Source: Cyanomargarita calcarea GSE-NOS-MK-12-04C (GTDB lineage: Bacteria; Cyanobacteriota; Cyanobacteriia; Cyanobacteriales; Nostocaceae). Taken from it: a stretch of 64,000 bases of DNA. This document shows positions 55,837 to 64,000 of this stretch, one piece after another. The position numbers were made by a program, and so were the translations under genes. Position 1 is the stretch's first letter. Each line of letters starts with the position of its first letter. Below the pieces are notes generated by a model. It had not been told where the DNA came from. It saw only the letters and a list, made by a program, of their open reading frames with translations, and did no database searches. Where the stretch lies: positions 146,043-210,042 of the forward strand of contig JAHHGZ010000007.1 in NCBI GenBank assembly GCA_019359595.1, in the 5' to 3' direction.

Positions 55837-56319
55837 ATGGCAACAGTCAAAAAACCCGATCTGAGCGATCCCCAATTAAGAGCCAAACTGGCACAAGGTA
55901 TGGGTCACAATTACTACGGTGAACCCGCTTGGCCAAACGACTTGCTGTATGTTTTCCCCATCGTAATCATGGGTTCCTTTGCTTGTATTGTGGCTCTAGC
56001 AGTGCTAGACCCCGCGATGACTGGTGAACCCGCAAATCCATTTGCCACACCCCTAGAAATTCTGCCAGAGTGGTACTTGTACCCTGTGTTCCAGATTCTG
56101 CGTTCGGTTCCTAACAAACTCTTAGGAGTATTTGCGATGGCAGCCGTACCCGTGGGACTAATTCTCATTCCTTTTATTGAGAATGTTAATAAGTTCCAAA
56201 ATCCCTTCCGTCGTCCAGTAGCTACCACCGTCTTCTTGATTAGTACCCTCATCACTCTGTGGTTGGGTATTGGTGCAGCTTTGCCAATCGACAAATCTTT
56301 GACTTTAGGACTGTTCTAA
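55837..56319 (+). CDS. petD: Cytochrome b6f subunit IV
   Basis: A 160-residue protein with three helices. [20 protein letters not shown] includes the PEWY quinol-site motif. [20 protein letters not shown] is the conserved N terminus. With petB it forms the quinol-oxidising core. A GAGAGCAA ribosome-site region lies just before the ATG. Confidence 0.98.
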   Translation: MATVKKPDLSDPQLRAKLAQGMGHNYYGEPAWPNDLLYVFPIVIMGSFACIVALAVLDPAMTGEPANPFATPLEILPEWYLYPVFQILRSVPNKLLGVFAMAAVPVGLILIPFIENVNKFQNPFRRPVATTVFLISTLITLWLGIGAALPIDKSLTLGLF

Positions 56320-56339
56320 ATCAGTTACTAAGAAGTGCT

Positions 56340-56450
56340 TTGACGCCTGTGGGTTTTGAGAGCATATAGGTTAAGCTCCGAGAAAAGGAACTCCTTTACT
56401 CGGACTTCTTACAAATGTGCTTAAAGAAACAAGCAACAGGCGTCAATTTT
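56340..56450 (+). terminator. Nested hairpin terminator after petD
   Basis: Outer arms TTGACGCCTGT (56340-56350) and ACAGGCGTCAA (56436-56446) are perfect and are followed by TTTT. Inner arms 56377-56389 and 56392-56404 match at 12 of 13 positions (TCCGAG..AAAGGA). It begins 20 nt after the petD stop. Confidence 0.7.
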
Positions 56451-56575
56451 AATAATCCAGGGAGCATCTTGGATTTTAAATTTTGGGTCTAAGCCCTCAA
56501 TCTAAAATCTATAAATTACAAATAAAGTGCAACAAATACAAACATTTTTATCCACTTATATTTAAGTCCCGGTCA

Positions 56576-57016
56576 ATGCTTAGTAAAATGGAGCAAGACC
56601 ATCTGACAGTGAAAAGTGAACTTAAGCTTTTAAACCTGGTGCAACAATGGTTTGAACGCTTTTGTTCGCAGCATTTGTCTAAACTTGGTTGGTCAGAAAG
56701 CCAACTTTATCGCCTCAACTTAGCATTGGCAGAAGGCTTCACCAATGCAGTTCGTCATGCTCATCACGCTTTACCGCCGGAAACAGCGATTGAGATTGAA
56801 GTTTCCTTATGGATTGACCGATTGGAAATCAAGATTTGGGATCATGGCAAACCTTTTAATCCCGACGCGATCGCCGAACCAGAACCTGGTACTTTACAAG
56901 TAGGAGGGTATGGGTGGTTTCTCTTGCGTCGTTTAGCTGACCGCGTTGTTTACGAACGTAGTCCAGATAGTAGAAATTGTTTGCTTATTGTCAAGTATGC
57001 TCTCCAGGAACAGTAG
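56576..57016 (+). CDS. RsbW-like anti-sigma regulatory ATPase
   Basis: About 147 residues from the ATG at 56576; a start at 56588 is possible and the frame is open from 56483. The GHKL ATPase boxes are RLNLALAEGFTNAVRHAHH (N box), IKIWDHGKPF (G1) and GGYGWFLLRRLAD (G2). The sequence has the small single-domain form of RsbW/SpoIIAB-type kinases that control partner-switching of sigma or anti-sigma-antagonist proteins. Its partner is not in the window. Confidence 0.85.
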   Translation: MLSKMEQDHLTVKSELKLLNLVQQWFERFCSQHLSKLGWSESQLYRLNLALAEGFTNAVRHAHHALPPETAIEIEVSLWIDRLEIKIWDHGKPFNPDAIAEPEPGTLQVGGYGWFLLRRLADRVVYERSPDSRNCLLIVKYALQEQ

Positions 57017-57043
57017 TAACCGTTTGCAGTTAGGAGTTAGGAG

Positions 57044-58405
57044 TTAAAACTCATCACTCTTCGTCGAGCGATAAGGTAATTGGACTGTAAAAGTACTACC
57101 TTTACCCAACTCACTTTCGACATTCAACTTACCTTTATGTGCCCCAACTATAGCCTGGACAATAGCTAAACCCAAGCCAGAACCACCAGTACTGCGAGAG
57201 CGATCGCTATTAACTCGATAAAATCTGTCAAAAATATGAGTAAGTTCATTTTGTGGAATACCAATACCTGTATCCTGAACTTTAATTACAGCATAATAGT
57301 CAGTTTTATTTAACAATAGTGTCACCTGTCCAGATGAAGGTGTGTATTGAATTGCATTAACAATTAAATTAGAAATTAAACGATAAATCTGGTCGCAATT
57401 GCCAATAATATTTAATGGTTCATGGACTCGGATTACAGATGTTAGGGTTATTCCTGCCGCAGTTGCCATTGCTTCAAATTCCTCGATTAAATCGCCAATT
57501 ATCTCCGGAAGACAACATAATTCCTGTTGTTTAGTCGGCTGTCTATCTAAACGTGCTAACATCAGCAAATCAACTACTAATGTTGTCAGTCGCTGATTTT
57601 GACGGTGTATAGTTTGCAAGATATCTCGCGTTTCTTCTACCTCTAATTGTGGCATTAAAAGCGCTGATTCAACTGTTGCAGATGTAGCAGCTAATGGTGT
57701 TCGTAATTCGTGTGCTGCATCGGCTGTAAATTGTTGAATTTGTCGGTAAGATTGGTAGATAGGCTGCATCGCTAATCCAGATAACCACCAGCTAGCAGCA
57801 GCAATCACTCCCATTGCTAGAGGCAACCCTAATCCTAAAGTTAATTTCACACTATCAAGATAACTATTAAACTCTTCTAAATTTCTCCCAACTTGCATAT
57901 AACCCCAGTCTTGATGATTTTGAGTATGCAAGACAACGGAAATTTGGTGGTAATCTTTGCCTTTGCTATCTTTAAGAAATTGCCAAGTTTTTGGATTCAA
58001 AGTAGTAGGTAATCCCTCTGGGTAAAAACCAGTAGTAGCGATTAATCTTCCGGAAGTGTCAAAAAAACGTACATAATAGTTAGTTTTTGTAACAATACCC
58101 AGTAAATGACGCTTAGAATCCGGTAGCTGTTGAATACAACTAGCTCCAATGCTACAATTATTTATATTGGGGAATAGTGTTTGTACAATTGGTTCTAAAC
58201 GCCCAGGTTTCTGTAGTTTTACTTCGATACTATCGTGCAGCGTTCCAGCAACTGACTCGATTTCACTGTCTAAAGCCACGACATGTGCATGAAATACTGC
58301 TCTGTAGAAACCAAAGGCACACAGGCTTAAAATTAAACCCATGACAACCGCATAGTAGAGAGCTAAACGAATACGGGTTAACCGAAAAAGTTTATTTTGA
58401 TTCAT
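57044..58405 (-). CDS. rppB: RppB-like sensor histidine kinase
   Basis: About 453 residues from the ATG at 58405, which overlaps the regulator stop by 14 nt. Two membrane helices (IRLALYYAVVMGLILSLCAF and LGLGLPLAMGVIAAASWWLS) enclose a periplasmic sensor of about 150 residues. FTADAAHELRTPLAA holds the phospho-accepting His. The ATPase has NLIVNAIQYTP (N), VQDTGIGIP (G1), FDRFY (F) and GGSGLGLAIVQAI (G2). From memory it is close to RppB/NrsS-type sensors of redox or metal stress. The stop codon lies in an STRR. Confidence 0.8.
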   Translation of the reverse strand: MNQNKLFRLTRIRLALYYAVVMGLILSLCAFGFYRAVFHAHVVALDSEIESVAGTLHDSIEVKLQKPGRLEPIVQTLFPNINNCSIGASCIQQLPDSKRHLLGIVTKTNYYVRFFDTSGRLIATTGFYPEGLPTTLNPKTWQFLKDSKGKDYHQISVVLHTQNHQDWGYMQVGRNLEEFNSYLDSVKLTLGLGLPLAMGVIAAASWWLSGLAMQPIYQSYRQIQQFTADAAHELRTPLAATSATVESALLMPQLEVEETRDILQTIHRQNQRLTTLVVDLLMLARLDRQPTKQQELCCLPEIIGDLIEEFEAMATAAGITLTSVIRVHEPLNIIGNCDQIYRLISNLIVNAIQYTPSSGQVTLLLNKTDYYAVIKVQDTGIGIPQNELTHIFDRFYRVNSDRSRSTGGSGLGLAIVQAIVGAHKGKLNVESELGKGSTFTVQLPYRSTKSDEF

Positions 58406-59096
58406 CAGTAGAATTAAGCCGATATCCCAAACCGTGCAAAGTTTCAATTGGGTTACTGCAACCACTATTGGTTAGTTTGCGACGCAGTAAACGTATTTGT
58501 GCTGCCACCACATTACTACTAGCTTCTGCACTAATTTCCCATAATTGATTGCGGATTTGCTCAGTTGTTAAAATTTGATTGGGATGTTTCATAAAATACT
58601 CCAGCAATTGGAATTCTTTATTAGTCAGGGAAATTACTTGTTTTTCACCCGTTGCATTTTGACTCACAATTTCGCTGCGACTATAATCTAGACTGAGTTT
58701 ACCAACAGCGAGTTGTTGGGGTTGAAACTGTGGAGAACGACGTTGTAAAGCCCGCAACCTTGCCAGTAATTCTCCCATGCCAAACGGTTTTATTAAGTAG
58801 TCATCAGCACCCGCATCTAAACCAGCAATCTTATCTTCCATCCTATCTTTTGCTGTTAGCATTAAGACAGGAAGAGGATTGCCTTTGAAACGTATTCTTT
58901 TGCACAATTCTAAGCCAGTAATTCCTGGAAGCATCCAATCAAGAATAGCTACTGTATACTGAGTCGAGCTATTTTCTAAATACTCCAATGCTTCTATACC
59001 GTCCATTACCCAATCAACCAAGTACTTATGTTGACTGAGAGTACGCTTGATAGCAGCACCCAAATCCGGCTCATCTTCGACTAATAAAACCCGCAT
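58392..59096 (-). CDS. rppA: RppA-like OmpR-family response regulator
   Basis: A 234-residue regulator. The receiver has VEDEPDLG, VAILDWMLPGITG (phosphoacceptor Asp), LTAKD and LIKPFGMGELLAR. The C-terminal winged helix (VISLTNKEFQLLEYFMKHPN, SNVVAAQIRLLRRKL) binds DNA. The kinase ATG lies inside its final codons, so the pair is translationally coupled. It stands 428 nt from the divergent metal-resistance genes and may control both itself and them. Confidence 0.85.
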   Translation of the reverse strand: MRVLLVEDEPDLGAAIKRTLSQHKYLVDWVMDGIEALEYLENSSTQYTVAILDWMLPGITGLELCKRIRFKGNPLPVLMLTAKDRMEDKIAGLDAGADDYLIKPFGMGELLARLRALQRRSPQFQPQQLAVGKLSLDYSRSEIVSQNATGEKQVISLTNKEFQLLEYFMKHPNQILTTEQIRNQLWEISAEASSNVVAAQIRLLRRKLTNSGCSNPIETLHGLGYRLNSTDESK

Positions 59097-59259
59097 ATCA
59101 AATTTAGTAGTTATCAGTAAGCAAATTAAAATTTAGGCTAATTATTACAAACAAACATATAATTAATCAGTACAAAAAATGTGGTCAATTCAAAATTAAC
59201 TACTTCTTACGTTTAGCTATCAATTATTGAACTTAGAAGTTTCATCGTTACATCTGTTT

Positions 59260-59273
59260 ACCTATCGATAGGT
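59260..59273. promoter_or_regulatory. 14-bp perfect palindrome
   Basis: ACCTATCGATAGGT is a perfect palindrome in the 428-nt divergent gap 59097-59524. It could be an operator for either direction. The gap has no gene. Confidence 0.4.
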
Positions 59274-59329
59274 TTCTTCAAAAAGGTATACAGCCTTTAC
59301 CCATCTATTTATTAGTCTGACAGGGACTA

Positions 59330-59346
59330 ATGAAATCAAGATGAAA
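59330..59346 (-). promoter_or_regulatory. Direct repeat TTTCAT-N5-TTTCAT
   Basis: The minus strand reads TTTCAT, CTTGA, TTTCAT. An 11-nt period (one helix turn) is typical of OmpR-family operators, and a TTTCAT direct repeat is, as I recall, the kind bound by the copper regulator CopR of Synechocystis. It lies between the regulator gene and the HMA/copA genes. Confidence 0.5.
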
Positions 59347-59463
59347 TTTCTGGTTTGCGGATTTATTAATTTCAAGCAATCGCTGAAATGATTAACTGGC
59401 TTGTCTTATATTAGTTTTTGGATGTGTCAAGCAAAAAAAACTCCAAAAAATTTCATTTACCCC

Positions 59464-59495
59464 TTGACTCTCCAGTAGACAGGAGAATACAGAAT
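59464..59495 (+). promoter_or_regulatory. MerR-type promoter of the HMA/copA genes
   Basis: TTGACT (59464-59469), 20-nt spacer, CAGAAT (59490-59495). The long spacer holds an imperfect dyad (CTCTCC and GGAGAA). Spacers of 19-20 nt with a dyad are the hallmark of MerR-activated metal promoters. It aligns with the merR promoter at 63535-63566. Confidence 0.65.
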
Positions 59496-59524
59496 GGGAT
59501 TAGTTATCAAGAGGGTGTTTAGAT

Positions 59525-59719
59525 ATGACACTTCAATTGAAAGTTCCTAATATGGCTTGTTCCGCTTGTGGTGAGACTATTACAGAAGCAATAAAGGCCG
59601 TTGACTCTAGTGCTATGGTTCAAACTGACCCAAAAACGAAGTTAGTCAACATTGAAACCCAAGCATCCGAAGTTGTAATTAAACAAGCAATTACAACTGC
59701 TGGTTACTCGGTTGCATGA
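59525..59719 (+). CDS. HMA-domain copper chaperone-like protein
   Basis: A 64-residue single heavy-metal-associated domain. NMACSACGETI holds the metal-binding CxxC and the C terminus ends in ITTAGYSVA. It would carry Cu(I) or a similar soft metal to the P-type ATPase encoded 247 nt downstream. Ribosome site GAGGG at 59511. An inverted-repeat element separates it from copA. Confidence 0.9.
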   Translation: MTLQLKVPNMACSACGETITEAIKAVDSSAMVQTDPKTKLVNIETQASEVVIKQAITTAGYSVA

Positions 59720-59734
59720 CGTTGAACTTTTAAG

Positions 59735-59865
59735 ACTAAGTACAGAAGAGCATAAATTCGTAGCGTTTTTAAACGCAGTAGGCGCTGTAGACGCTTTTGC
59801 GGCTTGCCGCAGGCTGGAAAGCGCAGAGGTACGCTGAGTTTTTTTAAGAGGATTCTGTACTAAGT
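59735..59865. repeat. Family B repeat, copy 2, inside a flanking inverted repeat
   Basis: 59759-59855 is nearly identical to the interior of 47047-47158. The left end AATTCG is present, but the right inverted end differs. It is framed by ACTAAGTACAGAA (59735-59747) and TTCTGTACTAAGT (59853-59865), 12 of 13 complementary. The insertion lies between the HMA gene and copA. Confidence 0.7.
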
Positions 59866-59966
59866 ACAAAATCTTTGACAAGGCAGACATTGAAGAAAAT
59901 CTCTTCCTTGCCTCCTCCTTTTATTTTATAAATATCCCCTTAGTAAGTGCATTCCTAGTAATAAGA

Positions 59967-62225
59967 ATGGAAAATACTACACTGAAACTACGTGGTATGA
60001 GTTGCGCTTCTTGTGCGAGAAGCGTTGAAAAAGCAATTAGTTCTGTAATCGGTGTAAATGAATGTATCGTCAATTTTGGTGCAGAACTAGCAACAGTAAA
60101 ATATGACCCGAGAAAAACTGATGTAACAACTATCCAAGAAGCTGTAGAGAAGGCTGGTTATTCAGCAAGACCACTGCAAGAACAAAACTTGACTTCCGAC
60201 GAGGATGAAGCCGAAAAGCACAGAGAATCAAGAGAGACCCGTGAATTAACCCGTAAGGTATTCATATCAGGTATCTTCAGTGCTGTAATTGTCATCGGTT
60301 CAATTCCCATGATGACGGGTTTAAATGTACCTTTTATTCCCATGTGGTTGCATAACCCTTGGGTGCAACTGGTGCTAACAATCCCCATCTTTTGGTGCGG
60401 TTCATCTTTCACGAGTAATGCATGGAAGGCTTTGAAACGTCATGCGGCAACGATGGATACTCTTGTTGCATTGGGAACTAGTACAGCATTTATTTATTCC
60501 CTGTTTCCTACTTTTTTCCCGAGTTTATTCGTTGCTCAAGGTTTAAAACCTGATGTATATTATGAAGCTTCCTCTGTAATTATTGCCTTGATTTTACTGG
60601 GTAAGTTGCTAGAAAGTCGTGCGAAAAGACAAACTGGAGAAGCTATCCGCAGTCTTATTGGTTTGCAAGCAAAAACTGCACGTTTAATTCGCAACGGGCA
60701 AGAAATTGATATTCCAATTGAATCCGTACAAATTGGGGATGTGATACTAGTTCGTCCCGGTGAAAAGATTCCTGTAGATGGTGAAGTAGTTGATGGTACA
60801 TCAACGATTGATGAGTCTATGGTGACAGGGGAAAGTGTCGCTGTGAAAAAACAGCCTGGAGATGAGGTCATTGGAGCCACTATTAACAAAACAGGAAGCT
60901 TTAAGTTTCAAACAACGCGAGTAGGAAAAGATACCGTTATCGCGCAAATTGTCCAGCTTGTACAACAGGCTCAAGGTTCAAAAGCTCCTATTCAAAAATT
61001 AGCAGACCAAGTAACAGGTTTTTTTGTACCTGTGGTAATTGCGATCGCCCTCCTGACATTTATTATCTGGTTTAATATCACGGGTAATCTGACGCTTGCA
61101 CTAATCACCACGGTAGGGGTATTAATTATTGCTTGTCCTTGTGCGCTGGGTTTGGCTACTCCCACATCAGTGATGGTGGGAACAGGTAAAGGTGCAGAAA
61201 ACGGTATTTTGATTAAAGGTGCCGATAGTTTGGAATTAGCGCACAAAATCAAAACAATTGTGCTGGATAAAACCGGAACCATTACTCAAGGTAAACCCAC
61301 AGTTACCGATTTTGTCACAGTCAACGGTACTGGAAACGGTAATGAAATTAAATTATTGCAACTAGCCGCATCTGTAGAACGCAACTCAGAACACCCTTTA
61401 GCAGAAGCTGTTGTGAGATATGCCCAAACCCAGGAAGTCGGGTTAGTAGATGTGAAGGAGTTTGAAGCAGTTGCTGGTAGTGGTGTACAGAGTATTGCTG
61501 ATAACCATCTCGTACAAGTTGGTACGCAACGCTGGATGTCCGAGTTGAGCGTAAACACTCAAGCTTTGGAAAAACAAAAAGAACGCTTGGAATATCTCGG
61601 TAAAACTGCAATTTACATCGCAATTGATGGTAGAATTGAAGGATTGATGGGTATTTCTGATGCAGTTAAACCTACTTCTGCCCAAGCTGTGAAAGCATTA
61701 CAAAAAATGGGTTTAGAGGTAGTAATGCTCACAGGAGATAATCGCCGCACTGCTGAAAGTATTGCTCAGGAAGTTGGTATAAAGCGCGTAAGAGCAGAAG
61801 TCCGTCCCGACCAAAAAGCCGCTACTGTCAAAGAATTACAAAGGGAAGGAAAGATTGTAGCGATGGTGGGTGATGGTATCAATGATGCACCAGCCTTGGC
61901 TCAAGCTGATGTGGGAATTGCTATTGGAACGGGAACAGATGTGGCGATCGCTGCTAGTGACATTACCCTGATTTCTGGTGATTTACAAGGTGTGGTGACA
62001 GCGATTCAACTCAGCCATGCAACAATTCGTAACATTCGCCAGAATTTATTTTTTGCCTTCATTTATAACATTGCGGGAATTCCAATTGCAGCTGGTATTC
62101 TTTTCCCGTTCTTCGGTTGGTTGCTAAACCCAATTGTCGCAGGTGGTGCAATGGCTTTTAGTTCGGTGTCTGTACTTACAAATGCACTGCGTCTGCGTAA
62201 TTTCCGACCGAAAGCAATTGTATAA
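59967..62225 (+). CDS. copA: Copper-transporting P1B-type ATPase
   Basis: A 752-residue pump. The N-terminal HMA domain ([15 protein letters not shown]) is followed by eight likely helices. Motifs: [13 protein letters not shown] (CPC metal site), [13 protein letters not shown] (phosphorylated Asp), NSEHPLAEA (HP motif), [12 protein letters not shown] and [16 protein letters not shown]. The CPC site and the Asn/Tyr/Met-type helices fit Cu(I) or Ag(I) export. It is flanked by HMA and cupredoxin-like genes, which supports copper. Confidence 0.95.
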   Translation: MENTTLKLRGMSCASCARSVEKAISSVIGVNECIVNFGAELATVKYDPRKTDVTTIQEAVEKAGYSARPLQEQNLTSDEDEAEKHRESRETRELTRKVFISGIFSAVIVIGSIPMMTGLNVPFIPMWLHNPWVQLVLTIPIFWCGSSFTSNAWKALKRHAATMDTLVALGTSTAFIYSLFPTFFPSLFVAQGLKPDVYYEASSVIIALILLGKLLESRAKRQTGEAIRSLIGLQAKTARLIRNGQEIDIPIESVQIGDVILVRPGEKIPVDGEVVDGTSTIDESMVTGESVAVKKQPGDEVIGATINKTGSFKFQTTRVGKDTVIAQIVQLVQQAQGSKAPIQKLADQVTGFFVPVVIAIALLTFIIWFNITGNLTLALITTVGVLIIACPCALGLATPTSVMVGTGKGAENGILIKGADSLELAHKIKTIVLDKTGTITQGKPTVTDFVTVNGTGNGNEIKLLQLAASVERNSEHPLAEAVVRYAQTQEVGLVDVKEFEAVAGSGVQSIADNHLVQVGTQRWMSELSVNTQALEKQKERLEYLGKTAIYIAIDGRIEGLMGISDAVKPTSAQAVKALQKMGLEVVMLTGDNRRTAESIAQEVGIKRVRAEVRPDQKAATVKELQREGKIVAMVGDGINDAPALAQADVGIAIGTGTDVAIAASDITLISGDLQGVVTAIQLSHATIRNIRQNLFFAFIYNIAGIPIAAGILFPFFGWLLNPIVAGGAMAFSSVSVLTNALRLRNFRPKAIV

Positions 62226-62237
62226 TCAGGGAGCAAT

Positions 62238-62756
62238 ATGTTGATTAAAAAGGTAGTTATCGGCAGTCTTGCAAGTTTAGGATTGTTGTTTGGTGTTTTG
62301 AGCAATACCGCAGCACAAATGACACATGAAACGCATACGGTAGAAAGTTCGCAAACAACCGAGTTTCGGCAAATTGAACAACCACTGTGGGTAAAAGGTG
62401 CTGTTACAGTTGGGGGTTTAGGCTTAATTGGTTTAGAGGTATGGTGGTTTTTGTTAAGTAAGCCTAAGTCACGAAGCGCAGAAGCTCGTGACGGCATTCA
62501 AGAGGTTACAATTACGGTAGATGGAGGCTATGAACCAAGTCGAGTAGTCGTTAATGCAGGTCAACCAGTCCGCTTAAACTTTCTACGTCGTGACGAAAGT
62601 AGCTGTTTGGAACAAGTTATATTTCCCGATTTTCATATTGCCCAAGACTTAGACTTAAATCAAGTAACCCCAATTGAGTTTACACCTCAAAAACCAGGTC
62701 AATATACCTTTGCTTGCGGTATGAATATGTTTCACGGTGTTGTAGAGGTGAGGTAG
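62238..62756 (+). CDS. Membrane-anchored cupredoxin-like protein
   Basis: A 172-residue protein with a signal-like N terminus (VVIGSLASLGLLFGVLSNTA) and a second helix (VTVGGLGLIGLEVWWFLL). A cupredoxin domain follows (VTITVDGGYEPSRVVVNAGQ, FTPQKPGQYTFACGMNMFHG). The C-x-x-x-x-x-H-like tail carries Cys and His that could bind copper. It starts 12 nt after copA, so it is very likely co-transcribed. It probably binds metal on the outer side of the membrane. Confidence 0.8.
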   Translation: MLIKKVVIGSLASLGLLFGVLSNTAAQMTHETHTVESSQTTEFRQIEQPLWVKGAVTVGGLGLIGLEVWWFLLSKPKSRSAEARDGIQEVTITVDGGYEPSRVVVNAGQPVRLNFLRRDESSCLEQVIFPDFHIAQDLDLNQVTPIEFTPQKPGQYTFACGMNMFHGVVEVR

Positions 62757-62845
62757 CACGCAGAATAGGAAGTTTTTCCACTTGATGTTGTCGAGTCTTA
62801 GAGGGACGAAAGCACGAAAAAATTAATGATGGAGGATTGAGAATT

Positions 62846-63457
62846 ATGGGGTTTTATTCACAAATTATTTTACCACGCCTTTTAGATTGGAGCTTATCAA
62901 ACTCAACTTTAGCCAAATACCGTCAGGAACTACTTGCAGATGTCAAAGGAGAAGTTCTAGAAATTGGTTTTGGAACTGGATTAAATCTAGCTTACTATCC
63001 TGCGCATATTCATAAAATCACCACGATAGATACAAATCCTGGTATGAATGCTTTTGCTAAAAAACGTATTAGCGACTCAAATATAATAGTTCAGCAACTA
63101 ACGCTATCGAGTGAAAATCTACCAATGTCAAATGATACTTTCGATAGTGTTGTTAGTACTTTGACGCTATGTAGTATTGCTAACATAGAACAAGCACTAA
63201 AAGAAATTAACCGCGTACTTAAACCAGGTAGTAGATTTTTCTTTTTGGAACATGGGTTAAGCAATAAACCTAACGTACAGGTTTGGCAAAATCGATTAAC
63301 GCCGATTCAAAAAGTTATAGGGGATGGATGTCATCTCAACCGAAATATTCAAGAACTGGTAGAAAGGCATTTTGATAAGGTTGAATCGAGGCAATTTACC
63401 CCTGAAAATATGCCAGATTTGACGGCTCATCTATATAGAGGAGTTGCGACAAAATAA
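62846..63457 (+). CDS. SAM-dependent methyltransferase (class I)
   Basis: About 203 residues from the ATG at 62846 (GGAGG at 62831; the frame is open from a TTG at 62837). VLEIGFGTGLNLAYYP is motif I, TTIDTNPGMNAFAKK motif II, FDSVVSTLTLCSI motif III and FFFLEHGLSNKPN follows. It belongs to the Methyltransf_11 type. Methyltransferases of this kind occur in metal and arsenic loci, but no arsenite-specific Cys motif was seen. Confidence 0.8.
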   Translation: MGFYSQIILPRLLDWSLSNSTLAKYRQELLADVKGEVLEIGFGTGLNLAYYPAHIHKITTIDTNPGMNAFAKKRISDSNIIVQQLTLSSENLPMSNDTFDSVVSTLTLCSIANIEQALKEINRVLKPGSRFFFLEHGLSNKPNVQVWQNRLTPIQKVIGDGCHLNRNIQELVERHFDKVESRQFTPENMPDLTAHLYRGVATK

Positions 63458-63534
63458 GCCAGTGAATTATATAGACAAACAATAACAACCATCCAAAAAG
63501 CCAAAAAGCAAAGTAAATAGCTGGCTGTTTCTTC

Positions 63535-63566
63535 TTGACTCCTCAGTTAAATAGAGAGTTGAAAAT
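63535..63566 (+). promoter_or_regulatory. MerR-type promoter before merR-like gene
   Basis: TTGACT (63535-63540), 20-nt spacer, GAAAAT (63561-63566). It matches 59464-59495 at 21 of 32 positions (TTGACTC..CAGT..A...GAGA.T). The shared layout suggests one MerR regulator serves both, including its own gene. Confidence 0.6.
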
Positions 63567-63601
63567 AAAGCTTAAGAAATTATTTTCGAGGTGTGTACGT
63601 T

Positions 63602-63904
63602 ATGTTACTTCAAGAAAAAACAAAACAAATAGGCACCGTTGCTTCATTAAGTGGCGTACCAATCAAAACTATCCGTTATTATGAGGAACTAGGCTTGCTG
63701 AAAGCATCGGGTAGAACTGAAGGTGGGTTTAGATTGTTTGAATCGGATGTTTTATCTCGCTTACATTTTATCAAACGATCTCAAAGTCTTGGTTTAAGTT
63801 TATTAGAAATTAAAGAATTTTTGGATGTTCACGACCAAGGTGATTTGCCTTGCGAACATATAAAAGTTAAGTTATATCATGTCCGGGAAATCACTTACGA
63901 TTAA
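63602..63904 (+). pseudogene. Heavy-metal MerR-family regulator, C-terminally truncated
   Basis: 100 residues from the ATG at 63602; a GTG at 63593 is in frame. IGTVASLSGVPIKTIRYYEELGLLKASGR is split here into the winged HTH and turn: VASLSGVPIKTIRYYEELGL then GGFRLFESDVLSRLHFIKRS. The dimer helix starts with LPCEHIKVKL, containing the conserved metal Cys. Normal regulators run about 30-45 residues further, with the second metal Cys region. Here the sequence turns to YHVREITYD and stops, at a point where an insertion-sequence end seems to begin. Activity is doubtful. Confidence 0.75.
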
Positions 63905-64000
63905 ACCCCGATTTGAATCCACCAATGAAAACCAGTTAACCCTTGAATAAAATCTTGCATTTTTAGCAAAGATTGGCATCTCTGAAATAAAACTTCCTCC
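63875..64000. mobile_element. Insertion-sequence end (runs off the window)
   Basis: From about 63875 (CATGTCCGGGAAATCACTTA) the sequence no longer fits the MerR gene. An open minus-strand frame, resembling a transposase C terminus, runs from 63901 to the edge. The exact boundary and inverted ends cannot be fixed because only one end is visible. Confidence 0.5.
63901..64000 (-). CDS. Transposase C-terminal fragment (partial)
   Basis: The minus strand encodes 33 codons from the window edge to TAA at 63901-63903, ending QDFIQGLTGFHWWIQIGV. A Trp-rich end close to the element terminus is typical of cyanobacterial transposases, but the IS family is not assigned. The merR stop and this stop share bases on opposite strands. 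Confidence 0.45.
   Translation of the reverse strand, partial: EEVLFQRCQSLLKMQDFIQGLTGFHWWIQIGV

Noticed and set aside
62063..62497. 144-codon minus-strand frame across the copA-cupredoxin junction
   Set aside because: It is antisense to two well-supported genes and shows no domain pattern.
1..64000. tRNA or rRNA genes
   Set aside because: No cloverleaf arms with TTCRA-type T-loops or rRNA-like sequence were recognised on either strand by eye; a tRNAscan run would settle it.

Overview
The window is chromosomal DNA from a cyanobacterium, most likely a filamentous heterocyst-former (Nostocales). It carries petB/petD, ctpA, a CpcS/CpeS-type phycobiliprotein lyase and PatA-type response regulators. 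The HIP1 octamer GCGATCGC is frequent, and heptameric STRR tandem repeats (TTAGGAG, CCACTAA, CTTCTTC types) sit between genes. The strongest lineage clue is a 21-kb polysaccharide cluster whose gene content matches, as I remember it, the heterocyst envelope polysaccharide (HEP) island of Anabaena PCC 7120.

Region by region: (1) 0.4-21.4 kb, minus strand: HEP-type cluster with rfbF, an LhgO-like FAD oxidoreductase, an SDR epimerase, glycosyltransferases, a PhyH-like 2-oxoglutarate dioxygenase, an RfbC-like epimerase, a SAF-domain oxidoreductase, a Wzc-like copolymerase, hepC, a GT8-like gene, hepA and a Wzy-like polymerase. Together they would make an activated sugar, build the repeat unit on lipid, polymerise it and export it. 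Hairpins split the cluster into likely sub-operons. (2) 21.9-25.6 kb, minus: a vWA protein, a PP2C phosphatase and a TPR-bearing kinase, which form a TerY-P-like triad. (3) 26.2-31.8 kb: a PATAN/REC and CheY pair, pheT and small genes. (4) 32.2-35.2 kb: a nucleotidyltransferase fused to a degenerate phosphomannomutase, then a small membrane protein. (5) 35.4-38.9 kb, minus: an ECF42-type sigma factor with two DGPF proteins, a PhnB-like protein and a DUF1579-like protein. Two sites of identical layout (TGTCGA-N17-CGACT) lie in this cluster. (6) 39-53 kb: mixed housekeeping and accessory genes, including a frameshifted Uma2 gene, a phycobiliprotein lyase and a membrane coiled-coil protein with nine near-identical repeats. 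(7) 53.3-57 kb: ctpA, petB, petD and an anti-sigma-type ATPase. (8) 57-64 kb: a heavy-metal locus with an RppA/RppB-like two-component pair, an HMA chaperone, a CopA ATPase, a cupredoxin-like protein, a methyltransferase and a MerR regulator. The MerR gene is cut short by what looks like the end of an insertion sequence at the right edge.

A recurring theme is a population of short (about 80-130 bp) inverted-repeat-bounded elements between genes. One 114-bp element occurs twice with no difference, at 280-393 and 31252-31365. Several repeats supply the last codons or the stop codon of the neighbouring gene. All functional calls rest on reading the translated sequence and on remembered family features; no database search was run.
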